Assembly: GCF_014257025.1 (NCBI RefSeq)
Contig: NZ_JACMSF010000012.1
Coordinates: forward strand, 1-64,000
Reading direction: 5' to 3'
DNA length: 64,000 bases
From: Streptomyces cupreus
GTDB lineage: Bacteria > Actinomycetota > Actinomycetes > Streptomycetales > Streptomycetaceae
The translations under genes were made by a program, and so were the position numbers. This document shows positions 40,858-49,733 of the stretch, piece after piece. The notes under the pieces are model-generated. The model was not told where the DNA came from and searched no databases. It worked only from the letters and a program-made list of their open reading frames with translations. How positions within the stretch are numbered: position 1 is the stretch's first letter; every line of letters starts with the position of its first letter.

Positions 40858-42035
40858 CGGGCGAGGTCCTTCCAGGCGACGTCCTTGTCGGTGCGCGGCT
40901 CGGCGGGCAGGCCGAGGACCCGCTCGGCGACGATGTTCAGCAGGACCTCGCTGGTCCCGCCCTCGATGCTGTTGCCCTTGGAGCGCAGATAGCGGTAGCC
41001 GGCGTCGCGGCCGACGAAGTCCACCAGCTCGGGGCGGCGCATGGTCCAGTCCTCGTACAACAGACCCTCCTCGCCGAGGAGTTCGACCTCAAGGCCGCTG
41101 ATCTCCTGGTTGAGGCGGGCGAAGCCGAGCTTCATGCCGGCGCCCTCGGGTCCCGGCTGGCCCTGGACGAGCTGCTGACGCAGACGCTCGCCGGTCAGGC
41201 GGGCGACCTCGGCGTCGACCCACAGCTTCAGCAGGCGCTGGTGGAGTTCATGGGTGCGCAGTTCGGGGCGCTCACGCCAGGTCTTCGAGACCGGGCTGAT
41301 CATGCCGCCCTCGCGGGGCAGCCGCATACCGCCGATGGCGACGCGCTCGTTGTTCAGCGTGGTCTGCGCGACCCGCCAGCCGTCGCCGACCGCGCCGAGG
41401 CGGCAGGAGTCGGGGATGCGGACGTCGGTGAGGAAGACCTCGTTGAACTCGGCCTCGCCGGTGATCTGGCGCAGCGGCCGCACCTCGACGCCGGGGTCGG
41501 TCATGTCGCACAGGAAGTAGGTGATGCCGGCGTGCTTGGGCGCGTCCGGGTCGGTACGGGCGATGAGGATGGCCCAGCGGGAATTGTGCGCGCCGGACGT
41601 CCACACTTTCTGCCCGTTGACCACCCAGCCGTCGCCCTCACGGACGGCCCGCGTGCCGAGCGCGGCGAGGTCGGAGCCGGCGCCGGGCTCGCTGAACAGC
41701 TGGCACCAGACCTCCTCACCGGTCCACAGGGGCCGCAGATAGCGCTGCTTCTGCTCCTCGGTGCCGTACTTGAGGATCGTCGGCGCGGCCATGCCGAGCC
41801 CGATGCCGTTGCGGCGCGAATCGTTGTCCGGGGCGCCGACCGCCTCCAACTCGGCGTCCACGACGGCCTGGAGGGAGCGCGGGGCGCCCAGGCCGCCGAG
41901 ACCCTCGGGGTAGTGCACCCAGGCGAGTCCCGCGTCGAAGCGGGCCCTGAGGAAGTCCAGCCGCTCGGTGGTGGCGGGCGGATGCGCGGCGAGGAACTCC
42001 TGGGTGAGGCTGCGCAGTTCGGCGGCGTCGGTCAT
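40854..42035 (-). CDS. Acyl-CoA dehydrogenase
   Basis: This 393-residue flavoprotein contains WCQLFSEPGAGSDLAALGT, WVNGQKVWTSGAHNS and the C-terminal EGGTSEVLLNIVAERVLGLP, which keeps the glutamate candidate. It overlaps the quinone oxidoreductase upstream and the shorter dehydrogenase downstream by ATGA each, so the three are one unit. It oxidises an acyl-CoA at the alpha-beta bond. The chain or ring specificity is unknown. It probably forms a complex with the downstream subunit. Confidence 0.9.
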   Translation of the reverse strand: MTDAAELRSLTQEFLAAHPPATTERLDFLRARFDAGLAWVHYPEGLGGLGAPRSLQAVVDAELEAVGAPDNDSRRNGIGLGMAAPTILKYGTEEQKQRYLRPLWTGEEVWCQLFSEPGAGSDLAALGTRAVREGDGWVVNGQKVWTSGAHNSRWAILIARTDPDAPKHAGITYFLCDMTDPGVEVRPLRQITGEAEFNEVFLTDVRIPDSCRLGAVGDGWRVAQTTLNNERVAIGGMRLPREGGMISPVSKTWRERPELRTHELHQRLLKLWVDAEVARLTGERLRQQLVQGQPGPEGAGMKLGFARLNQEISGLEVELLGEEGLLYEDWTMRRPELVDFVGRDAGYRYLRSKGNSIEGGTSEVLLNIVAERVLGLPAEPRTDKDVAWKDLAR

Positions 42036-42997
42036 GCTGCTCCCTCCGTCAGAACGGCGATCCGGCCGGTGGTGACACCCTCGCCGACCCGCTGCACGGC
42101 GGCCGCGGCCTCCGCGAGGGGCACGCGCTCGCTCACCAGCGGCTTGATCGCACCCCGGGCGGCCAGTTCGGTGAGCTGCTCGTGGCAGTGCTGGACCAGC
42201 TTGGGGTTCTTGGTGTTGTACAGGCCCCAGTGCAGGCCGACGATCGAGTAGTTCTTCACCAGCGCGTGGTTCAGGCCCGGGCTGGGGATCGTGCCGCTGG
42301 CGAAGCCGACAACCGCGATCCGGCCCTCGAAGGCGACGACCTTGGTGGACTGGGTGTACGCCTCACCGCCCACGGGGTCGTAGATCACATCGGCGCCCCG
42401 GCCGCCGGTGGCCTCCTTGACCGCGGCCACGACATCCTCGCCGCGCCGGTCGATCACCACGTCACAGCCCAGTTCCCGGGCGACCGCGGCCTTCTCGGCG
42501 CCGCCGACGACACCGATGACGGTGGCGCCGGCGGCCTTGCCGAGCTGCACGGCCGCGCTGCCGACCCCTCCGGCGGCAGCGTGGACGAGCAGCGTCTCAC
42601 CGGCTTCGAGCCCGGCCCGCCGGTGCAGGCCGAACCAGCCCGTCTGGTACCCGATGTGCAGCGCGGCGGCCTCTGCGTCGTCCAGCGAGTCGGGCGCGGG
42701 CAGAAGAGCGGCCGCATCGGCCACGGCGTACTCGGCGAAACCGCCGTACGGCAGCGCGGGGTTGGCGATGACGCGGCGGCCGTCCTCGGTCTCGCCGCAG
42801 ATCTCCACCCCCGGGGTGAACGGCAGCGGCGGCCTGACCTGGTAGTGGCCCCGGCACATCAGCACGTCCGGGAAGTTGATGTTGGCGGCGCGCACCTTCA
42901 GCAGGACCTGGCCGTCGCCGGGCGTGGGCCGCTCCACCTCCTGGAGCCGCATCACCTCGCTCGGCTCGCCGTTCTCGTGCACTTGCCATGCCTGCAT
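42032..42997 (-). CDS. NADPH:quinone oxidoreductase-like MDR protein
   Basis: This 321-residue medium-chain dehydrogenase/reductase lacks zinc ligands. It has NINFPDVLMCRGHYQVRPPLPF, the nucleotide fold HAAAGGVGSAAVQLGKAAGA and GGRGADVIYDPVGG. It resembles quinone or enoyl reductases of the zeta-crystallin group. ATG 42997 follows GGAGG. It is the first gene of the acyl-CoA dehydrogenase operon, with a small palindrome about 50 nt upstream. Confidence 0.88.
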   Translation of the reverse strand: MQAWQVHENGEPSEVMRLQEVERPTPGDGQVLLKVRAANINFPDVLMCRGHYQVRPPLPFTPGVEICGETEDGRRVIANPALPYGGFAEYAVADAAALLPAPDSLDDAEAAALHIGYQTGWFGLHRRAGLEAGETLLVHAAAGGVGSAAVQLGKAAGATVIGVVGGAEKAAVARELGCDVVIDRRGEDVVAAVKEATGGRGADVIYDPVGGEAYTQSTKVVAFEGRIAVVGFASGTIPSPGLNHALVKNYSIVGLHWGLYNTKNPKLVQHCHEQLTELAARGAIKPLVSERVPLAEAAAAVQRVGEGVTTGRIAVLTEGAA

Positions 42998-43045
42998 GCG
43001 GGCCTCCACGGACTGCGTCTTCTGACCGGGGTCGGTTCGCATACT

Positions 43046-43057
43046 AAGCGGTCGCTT
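43046..43057. promoter_or_regulatory. Short palindrome upstream of the acyl-CoA dehydrogenase operon
   Basis: AAGCGGTCGCTT is an inverted repeat (AAGCG-GT-CGCTT) set in TACTAAGCGGTCGCTTGCC, 49 nt before the first gene. It has the form of a TetR/FadR-type operator. The regulator is not identified. Confidence 0.45.
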
Positions 43058-43082
43058 GCCGATCAGGGAACAGTCAGATGGG

Positions 43083-43670
43083 TCACGCCTCCCGGTCACG
43101 CCCCTTGGGCCGTGCCCGCACATGCATCCGCTCCCCCTGAGGCCCGAACAGGCTCAGGAACTCCACCGGCCCCTCCCCCGTCGACCCGAACCAGTGCGGC
43201 ACCCGGGTGTCGAACTCGGCGGCCTCTCCCGCAGTCAGCACCACGTCGTGCTCACCGAGCACCAGCCGCAGCTTCCCGGAGAGCACGTACAGCCACTCGT
43301 AGCCCTCGTGCGTGCGCGGTTCCGGCTCCAGCCTGCGCTGGGGTTCGAGCACCTTGAAGGCCTGGAGGCCGCCGGGCTGGCGGGTGAGCGGCCAGTGCGT
43401 ACGGCCGTAGCGCTCGATCGGCTTGCCGCCCCGCACCCGGGGGTCACCGACCGCGGGGGCGCCGACCAGTTCGTCCAGCGGCACCTGATGGGCCTGCGCG
43501 ATCGGCAGCAGCAGCTCCAGGCTGGGCTTGCGCAGCCCGGACTCCAGGCGGGAGAGCGTGCTCACCGAGATCCCGGTGGCCTCGGACAGCGCGGCAAGGG
43601 TCACCTCCCGCTCCTTACGCATCTGCTTCAGCCTCGGTCCGACACCTGCCAGGACTTCTTCGGTACTCAT
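43083..43670 (-). CDS. XRE-family regulator with cupin domain
   Basis: This 195-residue protein has an N-terminal helix-turn-helix (VTLAALSEATGISVSTLSRL, about 24-43) and a C-terminal cupin (GYEWLYVLSGKLRLVLGEH and AAEFDTRVPHWFG). Such regulators sense small molecules through the cupin. ATG 43670 is the start; the longer frame overlaps the divergent gene. It is divergent from the flavoprotein reductase at 43735, with a palindrome in the gap that may be its operator. Confidence 0.9.
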   Translation of the reverse strand: MSTEEVLAGVGPRLKQMRKEREVTLAALSEATGISVSTLSRLESGLRKPSLELLLPIAQAHQVPLDELVGAPAVGDPRVRGGKPIERYGRTHWPLTRQPGGLQAFKVLEPQRRLEPEPRTHEGYEWLYVLSGKLRLVLGEHDVVLTAGEAAEFDTRVPHWFGSTGEGPVEFLSLFGPQGERMHVRARPKGRDREA

Positions 43671-43676
43671 GCTCGT

Positions 43677-43693
43677 ATTGCAGATTCGGCAAA
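43677..43693. promoter_or_regulatory. Palindrome between the XRE-cupin regulator and the flavoprotein gene
   Basis: ATTGCAGATTCGGCAAA has TTGC and GCAA arms around seven bases. It lies 6 nt from the regulator start and 41 nt from the flavoprotein start. It is the likely operator of the XRE-cupin protein. It resembles a single arm of the betaine operator but is not in tandem. Confidence 0.5.
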
Positions 43694-43734
43694 GACATTT
43701 GTCAATCCCGCGTGTGCGGAGCGACCGTGGCGGC

Positions 43735-44664
43735 ATGACCGAGACATACGAAGTGATCGTGATCGGCGGCGGAGCTGCCGGCCTGTCCGCCGCCCTGGTC
43801 CTCGGCCGCGCCCGGCGCCGCACCCTGGTCGTCGACGCGGGCGAGCCGCGCAATGCGCCCTCCGCCCATATGCAGGGCTTTCTGTCCCGGGACGGGATGC
43901 CGCCTGCCGAGTTCCTGGCGATCGGGCGGGAGGAGATCGCCCGGTACGGCGTGGAGCTCGTCCGGGACCGGGCGGTGGACGTCACGAAGGACGAGGACTT
44001 CACCGTGGTCCTGGAGAGCGGGCGTAGCGTCCGGGCCCGGCGGCTGGTGATCGCCACCGGCCTCAAGGACGAGCTGCCAAAGGTGCCGGGGCTCGCGGAG
44101 CGGTTCGGGCGGGACGCGCTGCACTGCCCGTACTGCCACGGCTGGGAGGTGCGCGACCAGGCCTTCGGGGTGCTCGCGACCAGCCCGCTCAGCGTGCACC
44201 AGGCGCTGATGGTCTCCCAGTGGTCGAAGGACGTGACGCTCTTCCTGCACGAGGTCGACGAGAGCGAGCTGTCGGACGACGATCTGCGCCGGCTGGCCGC
44301 GGCCGGGGTGCGGGTGGTGCCCGGCACGGTCGCCGAGGTGCTGGTCGAGGACGACCGGCTCACCGGCGTACGCCTCGCGGACGGCTCGGCGCACGCGCGT
44401 GAGGTGCTGTTCGTGGCGCCCCGGGCCGTCCCGCAGACGGATCTGCTCCAGCGGCTGGGCGCGGAGCTGAACGAGACACCGTTCGGCGCGTATCCGGTGG
44501 TCGATCCGACCGGTCTGACGAGCGTGCCCGGTGTGTGGGCGGCGGGCAATGCGATGGGGTTCGCCGAGCAGGTCGTGAACGCCGCCGCCGGCGGCTACCG
44601 GGCGGCGGCCACCCTGAACGGGGAGCTGCTGATGTCCGACCTGGACACCGCCGTCCGGGTGTAG
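43735..44664 (+). CDS. Thioredoxin-reductase-like FAD/NAD(P) oxidoreductase
   Basis: This 309-residue protein has the FAD fold VIVIGGGAAGLSAALVLGRA (about 7-26), the redox CPYC at CHGWE (about 137-141) and a C-terminal WAAGNAMGFAEQVVNAAAGG. The order matches thioredoxin reductase relatives that carry the CxxCHGWE variant and often act as small-disulphide or quinone oxidases. ATG 43735 is chosen as the first start before the FAD fold. Probable target of the divergent XRE-cupin regulator. Confidence 0.88.
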   Translation: MTETYEVIVIGGGAAGLSAALVLGRARRRTLVVDAGEPRNAPSAHMQGFLSRDGMPPAEFLAIGREEIARYGVELVRDRAVDVTKDEDFTVVLESGRSVRARRLVIATGLKDELPKVPGLAERFGRDALHCPYCHGWEVRDQAFGVLATSPLSVHQALMVSQWSKDVTLFLHEVDESELSDDDLRRLAAAGVRVVPGTVAEVLVEDDRLTGVRLADGSAHAREVLFVAPRAVPQTDLLQRLGAELNETPFGAYPVVDPTGLTSVPGVWAAGNAMGFAEQVVNAAAGGYRAAATLNGELLMSDLDTAVRV

Positions 44665-44694
44665 ACCGGCCGCCCGGGGTGCACCATGGGCTGC

Positions 44695-46233
44695 ATGCTG
44701 CTGAGCCGGCTGGCCCGTGTGTCCCAGGAGGTCGCCGCTGCCTCGGCGCGGTCCCGGAAGGTCGCCCTGTTGGCGGAGCTGTTCCGGGACGCCGAGGCGG
44801 CGGACGTGCCGATCGTCATCCCGTATCTGGCGGGACGGTTGCCGCAGGGGCGGCTCGGCGTCGGTTGGAAGGTGCTGAGCCGTCCGGTCGCCCCGGCCGC
44901 CGAACCGACCCTGACGGTGGCCGGGGTCGATGCCCTGCTCACCGAGCTCGGCAAGGTGTCCGGCGCCGGTTCCCAGGCCGAACGGGCCCGGCTGGTGGGC
45001 GAGTTGATGGGCGCTGCCACGGCGGACGAGCAGCGGTTCCTGCTCGGTCTGATCACCGGCGAGGTGCGGCAGGGCGCCCTGGACGCGGTGGCGGTGGAGG
45101 GCCTGGCGGAGGCGACCGGCGCTCCCGCGGCGGACGTACGGCGGGCGGTGATGCTGGCCGGCTCGCTCCAGACGGTGGCCGAGGCCCTGCTCGCCGACGG
45201 CCCCGCCGCGCTCGACCGCTTCCGGCTCACCGTGGGCCGCCCGGTCCTGCCAATGCTCGCGCACAGCGCGTCCTCGGTCTCCGAGGCGGTCGACAAGCTC
45301 GGCGCCTGCGCGGTGGAGGAGAAGCTCGACGGCATCCGCGTCCAGCTCCACCGGGACGGCGATGTCGTACGGGTCTACACCCGCACCCTCGACGACATCA
45401 CCGACCGGCTGCCCGAACTGACCTCCGCGGCCATGGAGTTGCACGGCGAGCGCTTCATCCTGGACGGCGAGGTCATCGCCTTCGACGAAGAGGGGCGACC
45501 CCGTTCCTTCCAGGAGACCGCGGGCCGCGTCGGCTCACGGGTGGACGTGGCGACGGCGGCGCGCACGGTCCCTGTCTGCCCCGTCTTCTTCGACGCGCTC
45601 TCCGTCGACGGCCACGACCTGCTCGACCTCCCCTTCACCGACCGCCACGCGGAACTGGCCCGCCTCGTCCCGGAGCCGATGCGGGTGAGGCGCACCCTGG
45701 TCTCCGGCCCCGAGGACGTCCAGCGGGCCGAGGACTTCCTGGCCGAGACCCTGGAGCGCGGCCATGAGGGCGTGGTGGTGAAGGCCCTGGACGCCGCCTA
45801 CAGCGCGGGCCGGCGCGGCGCGTCCTGGCTGAAGGTCAAGCCGGTGCACACCCTCGACCTGGTCGTCCTGGCCGCCGAATGGGGTCATGGCCGGCGCACC
45901 GGCAAGCTCTCCAACCTCCACCTCGGCGCCCGCACCGCCGAAGGCTCCTTCGCCATGCTCGGCAAGACCTTCAAGGGTATGACCGACGCGATGCTCACCT
46001 GGCAGACCAAGCGCCTGAAGGAGCTGGCGGTACAGGAGAGCGACTACGTGGTCACCGTACGCCCCGAACTCGTCGTCGAGATCGCCTACGACGGCCTGCA
46101 GAAGTCCACCCGCTACCCGGCCGGCGTCACCCTGCGGTTCGCCCGCGTGGTCCGCTACCGGGAGGACAAGCGCCCCGAGGAGGCGGACACCGTGGAGACC
46201 CTGCTGGCGGCCCATCCCGAGGTGAAGCCGTGA
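44695..46233 (+). CDS. ligB: ATP-dependent DNA ligase
   Basis: This 512-residue ligase has the adenylation motif EEKLDGIR with the nucleotidyl lysine near residue 210. ILDGEVIAF (motif III), EGVVVKALD (IV) and SWLKVKPVHTLDLVV (V) follow. An N-terminal DNA-binding domain precedes the core. It is the LigB type of actinobacteria, an accessory ligase beside NAD-dependent LigA. ATG 44695 is preferred to 44686 because MLLSRLARVS is the family N-terminus. It overlaps the Nudix gene by GTGA. Confidence 0.92.
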   Translation: MLLSRLARVSQEVAAASARSRKVALLAELFRDAEAADVPIVIPYLAGRLPQGRLGVGWKVLSRPVAPAAEPTLTVAGVDALLTELGKVSGAGSQAERARLVGELMGAATADEQRFLLGLITGEVRQGALDAVAVEGLAEATGAPAADVRRAVMLAGSLQTVAEALLADGPAALDRFRLTVGRPVLPMLAHSASSVSEAVDKLGACAVEEKLDGIRVQLHRDGDVVRVYTRTLDDITDRLPELTSAAMELHGERFILDGEVIAFDEEGRPRSFQETAGRVGSRVDVATAARTVPVCPVFFDALSVDGHDLLDLPFTDRHAELARLVPEPMRVRRTLVSGPEDVQRAEDFLAETLERGHEGVVVKALDAAYSAGRRGASWLKVKPVHTLDLVVLAAEWGHGRRTGKLSNLHLGARTAEGSFAMLGKTFKGMTDAMLTWQTKRLKELAVQESDYVVTVRPELVVEIAYDGLQKSTRYPAGVTLRFARVVRYREDKRPEEADTVETLLAAHPEVKP

Positions 46234-46691
46234 AGTACAGCGCGGGCCTGCTGCTGTTCCGCCGGACCGGCGAGGGCGTGGAGGTGCTGCTCGGCCACAT
46301 GGGTGGCCCCTTCTTCGCGCGGCGCGAAGCGGGGGCGTGGGGCGTGCCGAAGGGCGAGTACGAACCGGAGTCGGAGACCGCCTGGGACGCGGCCCGGCGC
46401 GAGTTCCAGGAGGAGCTCGGACTGCCGCCGCCCGACGGTGACGCCGTACCGCTCGGCGAGGCCCGCCAGTCGAACGGCAAGCGGGTCACCGTGTGGGCGA
46501 TCGAGGCCGACCTCGATCCGGACACCGTCACCCCCGGCACCTTCCGGATGGAGTGGCCCCCGAAGTCGGGCCTGACCGAGGAGTTCCCCGAGCTCGACCG
46601 AGTGGCGTGGTTCGCCCTGGACCGTGCCCGGGAGGTGATCGTCAAGGCGCAGGGCGCGTTTTTGGACCGGCTGGCGGAGCACTCGGGCTGA
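46230..46691 (+). CDS. Nudix hydrolase
   Basis: This 153-residue protein has SAGLLLFRRTGEGVEVLLGH at the start. A Nudix box GEYEPESETAWDAARREFQEELGL follows at about residues 40-63, and TEEFPELDRVAWF near the end is typical of a Streptomyces NTP-pyrophosphohydrolase group. GTG 46230 overlaps the ligase stop, so it is co-translated with the DNA ligase and may clean nucleotides in repair. The substrate is unproven. Confidence 0.9.
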   Translation: MKYSAGLLLFRRTGEGVEVLLGHMGGPFFARREAGAWGVPKGEYEPESETAWDAARREFQEELGLPPPDGDAVPLGEARQSNGKRVTVWAIEADLDPDTVTPGTFRMEWPPKSGLTEEFPELDRVAWFALDRAREVIVKAQGAFLDRLAEHSG

Positions 46692-46760
46692 ACCGCCGCG
46701 TTGCGGCCACCGGCGACGCGCGGGAAGGTCGAAACACATCAGCACCCAGGGAGGTCAGTC

Positions 46761-48155
46761 ATGCCCATCGCAACGGTGAACCCGGCGAACGGCGAGACAC
46801 TCAAGACGTACGAGGCCATGGGCGCCGAGGAGATCGAGCGCCGCCTCCAGCTCGCCGAGGCCACGTTCCGTACGTACCGGACGACGACGTTCGACGAGCG
46901 GGCGCGGCTGCTGAACCGGGCCGCGGACCTCCTGGACGAGGACCAGCGGGACATCGCACGGGTGATGACCACCGAGATGGGCAAGCCGGTCAAGCAGGCC
47001 CGCGCCGAGGCCGCCAAGTGTGCCAAGGCGATGCGCTGGTACGCCGGACACGCCGAGGCGCTCCTCGCCGACGAGGAACCCGGCGACGCCGATGTGCGCG
47101 ACTCCGGCGCCTCCCGGGTCCGGATCCGCTACCGCCCGCTCGGCCCGGTGCTCGCGGTGATGCCGTGGAACTTCCCGCTGTGGCAGGTGGTGCGCTTCGC
47201 CGCGCCCGCGCTGATGGCGGGCAACGTCGGCCTGCTCAAGCACGCCTCCAACGTGCCGCAGACCGCGCTGTATCTGGAGGACCTCTTCCACCGGGCGGGC
47301 TTCGCGGAGGGCACGTTCCAGACGCTGCTGATCGGCTCAGGCGCGGTCGAGGAGATCCTGCGCGACGAGCGCGTCAAGGCGGCCACGCTCACCGGGAGCG
47401 AGCCCGCGGGCCGGGCGGTCGCCTCGGTCTGCGGGGACATGGTCAAGAAGACGGTGCTGGAACTGGGGGGCAGCGACCCGTACGTCGTCATGCCCTCGGC
47501 CGACCTCGGCCGGGCCGCCGAGGTCGCGGTCACCGCGCGGGTGCAGAACAACGGGCAGTCGTGCATCGCCGCCAAGCGGTTCATCGTGCACACCGATGTC
47601 TACGACGCCTTCGCCGAGCGGTTCACGGCCGGCATGAAGGCACTGAAGGTCGGCGACCCGATGGAGGAGGACACCGAGGTCGGGCCGCTCTCGACCGAGC
47701 AGGGACGGTCGGATCTGGAAGAACTGGTCGACGATGCCACACGCAGCGGCGCCACGGCGCTGTGCGGCGGACATCGGCTGCGCCGGCCCGAGCTGCCCGG
47801 CTGGTACTATCCGCCGACCGTCCTCGCAGGCATCACCCGCGAGATGCGCATCCACCGCGAGGAGGCGTTCGGCCCTGTCGCCACGCTGTACCGCGCGGGC
47901 GATCTCGACGAGGCCGTACTCATCGCCAACGACACACCGTTCGGACTGAGTTCCAACGTGTGGACGCGCGACGAGGGCGAGGTCGACCGGTTCGTCCGGG
48001 ACCTGGAGGCGGGCAGCGTGTACGTGAACGGGATGACCGCCTCCCATCCGGCGTTCCCGTTCGGCGGGGCCAAGCGGTCCGGATACGGGCGTGAGCTGTC
48101 CGGGCACGGAATCCGCGAGTTCTGCAACATCACGACGGTTTGGCACGGGGCGTGA
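46761..48155 (+). CDS. Aldehyde dehydrogenase, succinate-semialdehyde type
   Basis: This 464-residue dehydrogenase has MPWNFPLWQ, the base Glu in LELGGSDPYVV and the nucleophile Cys in NNGQSCIAAKRF. The C-terminus FPFGGAKRSGYGRELSGHGIREF is like GabD-family NADP enzymes. Succinate semialdehyde is the most likely substrate, but other aldehydes are possible. ATG 46761 has GGAGG upstream. It has its own transcription unit after the Nudix gene. Confidence 0.88.
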   Translation: MPIATVNPANGETLKTYEAMGAEEIERRLQLAEATFRTYRTTTFDERARLLNRAADLLDEDQRDIARVMTTEMGKPVKQARAEAAKCAKAMRWYAGHAEALLADEEPGDADVRDSGASRVRIRYRPLGPVLAVMPWNFPLWQVVRFAAPALMAGNVGLLKHASNVPQTALYLEDLFHRAGFAEGTFQTLLIGSGAVEEILRDERVKAATLTGSEPAGRAVASVCGDMVKKTVLELGGSDPYVVMPSADLGRAAEVAVTARVQNNGQSCIAAKRFIVHTDVYDAFAERFTAGMKALKVGDPMEEDTEVGPLSTEQGRSDLEELVDDATRSGATALCGGHRLRRPELPGWYYPPTVLAGITREMRIHREEAFGPVATLYRAGDLDEAVLIANDTPFGLSSNVWTRDEGEVDRFVRDLEAGSVYVNGMTASHPAFPFGGAKRSGYGRELSGHGIREFCNITTVWHGA

Positions 48156-48180
48156 CCCCTGCGCGGCTACCATCCCGTTT

Positions 48181-48414
48181 GTGAACCGCGAAGTGACTCT
48201 GCCTCTGATCGTCGACGACCGCGGGACCTTGCAGGTGGCTGCCGCCGATGTGAGCAAGTTGTTGCGGACCGTGGGTGGGCGGTGGCTGCATCTTGTCGAG
48301 GCCGGGGAGCAGCTCGATGAGGACACGGTGGCCGCGTTGACGATCGAGCTGGCCAAGCTTGCCGATCGTATTGATGTGGCGTGTATTGCGCACAGCAGTG
48401 GAAGCGCTCCGTAG
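48181..48414 (+). CDS. Small conserved protein, unknown function
   Basis: This 77-residue acidic protein (VTLPLIVDDRGTLQVAAADV, then LLRTVGGRWLHLVEAGEQLD) has no transmembrane segment. I recall similar Streptomyces proteins without function. GTG 48181 lies 7 nt after TACCAT, which could be a -10 box, and no ribosome site is visible. The message may therefore be leaderless. Confidence 0.7.
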   Translation: MNREVTLPLIVDDRGTLQVAAADVSKLLRTVGGRWLHLVEAGEQLDEDTVAALTIELAKLADRIDVACIAHSSGSAP

Positions 48415-48513
48415 GGGGCTCGCCCATACCGTCGTCCCGCGTTCGGAGCAGCCCCGCGCGAAGTCGTCGCTCTCTCGGGTGATCGTGGACTGGACCACCC
48501 TCTGAGAGGCGGC

Positions 48514-49719
48514 ATGACCGAAGAGACGCTCATCGAGATCCTCCCCCCGATCCGGCACTGGCCGGCCCTCGATCTGACCGGCGTCGACTTCGACCCGGTA
48601 CTGACCGAGCTGATGCGGGAAGGCCCCATCACCCGGATCCAGCTGCCCAACGGCGAGGGCTGGGCCTGGCTGGTCACCCGGTACGAGGACGTACGCATGG
48701 TGACCAACGACCCCCGGTTCAGCCGTGAGGCCGTCATGGACCGGCCGGTCACCCGGCTCGCCCCGCACTTCATCCCGGCCCGCGGCGCGGTCGGCTTCCT
48801 CGACCCGCCCGACCACAGCCGGCTGCGCCGCTCGGTTGCCGCCGCGTTCACGGCGAAGGGCGTTGAGCGCATCCGCGACATGTCCCGCCGGGTGCTGGAC
48901 GAGCTGGTCGACGAGCTGCTCCAGGACGGGCCGCCGGCCGACCTCACCGCAACCGTCCTCTCGCCCTTCCCCATCGCGGTGATCTGCGAGCTGATGGGCG
49001 TGCCGGCCGGGGACCGCCACATCATGCACACCTGGACCCAGCTGATCCTGTCCTCCGCGGACGTCAGCGAGAAGGCCAGGAACGAGATGGGCGCCTACTT
49101 CGCCGATCTCATCGGGCTCAGGGAGGGCAGCTCCGCCGAGGACGTCACCTCCCTGCTGGGCGCCGCCGTGGGCCGGGGCGAGGTGACACTGGAGGAGGCC
49201 GTGGGCCTCGCGGTGCTCCTCCAGATCGGCGACGAGGCGGTCACCAACAACAGCGGGCAGATGTTCTACATCCTGCTGACCCGCCCCGACCTCGCCGAAC
49301 GCCTGCGCGCGGAGCCGGAGATCCGGCCCCAGGCCATCGACGAGCTGCTGCGCTACATCCCGCACCGCAACGCGGTCGGCCTGTCGAGGATCGCCACCGA
49401 GGACGTGGGCGTCCAAGGTGTACGGATCCGGGCCGGAGACGCGATCTATGTGTCGTACCTGGCCGCCAACCGTGACCCGGACGTCTTCCCGTTCCCGGAG
49501 ACGATCGACTTCTCTCGCTCGCCGAACCCGCATATGTCCTTCGGCTGCGGTCCGCACTACTGCCCCGGCGGCATGCTGGCGCGCATGGAGTCGCAGCTCC
49601 TGGTGGACGCGCTGCTGGACCGGCTGCCCGGGCTGAAGCTTGCCGTGCCGCCGGACAAAGTGCCGTTCAAGAAGGGCGCGTTGATCCGCGGGCCCGAGAC
49701 CCTGCCCGTGATGTGGTGA
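48514..49719 (+). CDS. Cytochrome P450
   Basis: This 401-residue P450 has ExxR as ELLR (277-280) and the heme-thiolate motif FGCGPHYCPGG with Cys350. The I-helix reads IGDEAVTNN (238-246): the acid is present, but the usual following threonine is alanine. Such P450s can have altered oxygen activation. No ferredoxin or reductase is adjacent. The substrate is unknown. The ATG start at 48514 has a GAGAGG site. Confidence 0.92.
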   Translation: MTEETLIEILPPIRHWPALDLTGVDFDPVLTELMREGPITRIQLPNGEGWAWLVTRYEDVRMVTNDPRFSREAVMDRPVTRLAPHFIPARGAVGFLDPPDHSRLRRSVAAAFTAKGVERIRDMSRRVLDELVDELLQDGPPADLTATVLSPFPIAVICELMGVPAGDRHIMHTWTQLILSSADVSEKARNEMGAYFADLIGLREGSSAEDVTSLLGAAVGRGEVTLEEAVGLAVLLQIGDEAVTNNSGQMFYILLTRPDLAERLRAEPEIRPQAIDELLRYIPHRNAVGLSRIATEDVGVQGVRIRAGDAIYVSYLAANRDPDVFPFPETIDFSRSPNPHMSFGCGPHYCPGGMLARMESQLLVDALLDRLPGLKLAVPPDKVPFKKGALIRGPETLPVMW

Positions 49720-49733
49720 GCGGTATTTCACCG

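Noticed and set aside
43677..43693. ATTGCAGATTCGGCAAA as a fourteenth betaine operator
   Set aside because: It matches the arms but is single, without the 19-bp partner, and sits beside an XRE-cupin regulator that more simply explains it.
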